6,328 nt of DNA from Herminiimonas sp. GTDB lineage: Bacteria > Pseudomonadota > Gammaproteobacteria > Burkholderiales > Burkholderiaceae. A program made the position numbers and the translations under genes. The stretch's first letter is position 1. The number at the start of each line of letters is the position of its first letter. The notes below the pieces were generated by a model. It worked only from the letters and a program-made list of their open reading frames with translations. It did not search any database and was not told the DNA's origin. Location of the stretch: positions 1-6,328 of the forward strand of contig JACMQD010000006.1 in NCBI GenBank assembly GCA_014377155.1, in the 5' to 3' direction. Shown piece after piece: positions 6,121-6,328 of the stretch.

Positions 6121-6168
6121 AAAAGCGTGTTAAAAGCGTTTGAAACTTCCCTAAAAGCACGTTTGAAC
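6121..6168 (+). repeat. AAAAGC repeats at helical spacing
   Basis: AAAAGC occurs at 6121, 6132 and 6153, that is at offsets of 11 and 21 bases, close to one and two DNA turns. The last two copies extend into a longer near-repeat: TAAAAGCGTTTGAAAC (6131-6146) and TAAAAGCACGTTTGAAC (6152-6168). The spacing would place copies on one face of the helix, which suits a multi-site DNA-binding protein, but AT-rich sequence can produce such patterns by chance. Confidence 0.4.
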
Positions 6169-6215
6169 CTGTTTCCGATTGCGCTATTGCTGTTTTGACC
6201 TGTCTTTCTTGCTCG

Positions 6216-6233
6216 TAAAACAGAACTGTTTTA
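6216..6233. repeat. 18-bp perfect palindrome, candidate operator
   Basis: TAAAACAG, centre AA, CTGTTTTA: 8-bp arms without mismatch. The half-site order (ACAG then CTGT) is the reverse of a LexA box (CTGT then ACAG), so it is not an SOS box. There is no following U tract. An operator for a dimeric regulator is plausible; the regulator is unknown. Confidence 0.5.
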
Positions 6234-6253
6234 ATGCGACAAGTTTTTGAAAG

Positions 6254-6288
6254 TGTCATTTATCTGCGACCTGTCATTTCGGTGTCAT
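6254..6288 (+). repeat. Three TGTCAT motifs
   Basis: TGTCAT appears at 6254-6259, 6272-6277 and 6283-6288, all in the same direction, within 35 bases. The first two extend to TGTCATTT. Offsets are 18 and 11 bases. They may be regulator half-sites upstream of the next gene. Evidence is only the clustering. Confidence 0.3.
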
Positions 6289-6328
6289 GGCCCCCGGCTC
6301 ATGCCGCTCTAACCTTAGCGCTACACTA

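Larger units (their letters stand above)
6013..6328. other. Intergenic region after dprA, no supported gene
   Basis: The 316 bases after the dprA TAG hold no gene I can support. The middle (about 6060-6280) is clearly AT-richer than the genes. There is no clear intrinsic terminator for dprA. Three repeat elements are listed separately. The arrangement looks like a promoter/operator region for a gene to the right; in related bacteria smg and topA often follow dprA (from memory), but nothing here shows which gene comes next. Confidence 0.6.

Noticed and set aside
6216..6233. LexA SOS box
   Set aside because: The half-sites are in the wrong order (ACAG...CTGT) for the CTGT-N8-ACAG consensus.
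6065..6259. 64-codon minus-strand frame after dprA
   Set aside because: It has no recognisable family or ribosome site, it covers the palindrome and repeats, and a frame of this length is common by chance in AT-rich sequence.
1..6328. CRISPR arrays, insertion sequences, tRNA or rRNA genes
   Set aside because: No spaced identical repeats, transposase-like frames, terminal inverted repeats with duplications, or tRNA cloverleaf/T-loop signatures were seen.

Overview
The window carries five protein-coding genes, four complete and one cut by the left edge, on about 58% GC DNA (estimated by eye). Gene content, the arrangement def-fmt divergent from a LysM-protein/dprA pair, and the protein sequences point to a betaproteobacterium of the Burkholderiales, most likely Oxalobacteraceae (Herminiimonas/Collimonas/Herbaspirillum-like). 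The family-level placement is inference from general familiarity, not from a search.

Left, minus strand: def (peptide deformylase, 3584-3057), then fmt (methionyl-tRNA formyltransferase, 2974-2024), then metH (cobalamin-dependent methionine synthase, from 1840 leftwards and running off the window). def and fmt put the formyl group on initiator Met-tRNA and take it off nascent proteins. metH makes methionine from homocysteine and methyl-folate. All three therefore handle methionine or folate one-carbon units. The metH frame is open from position 1840 to the left edge (613 codons seen, no stop inside the window) and shows the homocysteine-binding and pterin-binding domains.

The most interesting part is the roughly 180-base gap between fmt and metH. 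It holds a perfect TATAAT just after the fmt stop. This is followed at once by an RNA that can fold into an H-type pseudoknot strongly resembling a SAM-II (metA-type) riboswitch aptamer, with small hairpins inserted in two loops. An intrinsic terminator then precedes the metH start. The 3' strand of the aptamer's P1 helix can alternatively pair with the 5' arm of the terminator, which gives a complete predicted transcription-attenuation switch: SAM bound, terminator forms, metH off.

Right, plus strand: a 177-base divergent intergenic region with two perfect inverted repeats, then a secreted LysM-domain protein (3762-4856), then dprA (4891-6012, DNA-processing protein for natural transformation). 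dprA has an odd start: its best start codon is TTG, and the only good Shine-Dalgarno sequence nearby is locked in a perfect hairpin too far upstream.

The last 316 bases (6013-6328) hold no gene I can support. They are AT-richer than the rest and contain an 18-bp perfect palindrome, a set of AAAAGC repeats at helical spacing and three TGTCAT motifs, which may be the control region of a gene beyond the right edge. fmt also contains a 12-G homopolymer near its 3' end, a possible slippage site.
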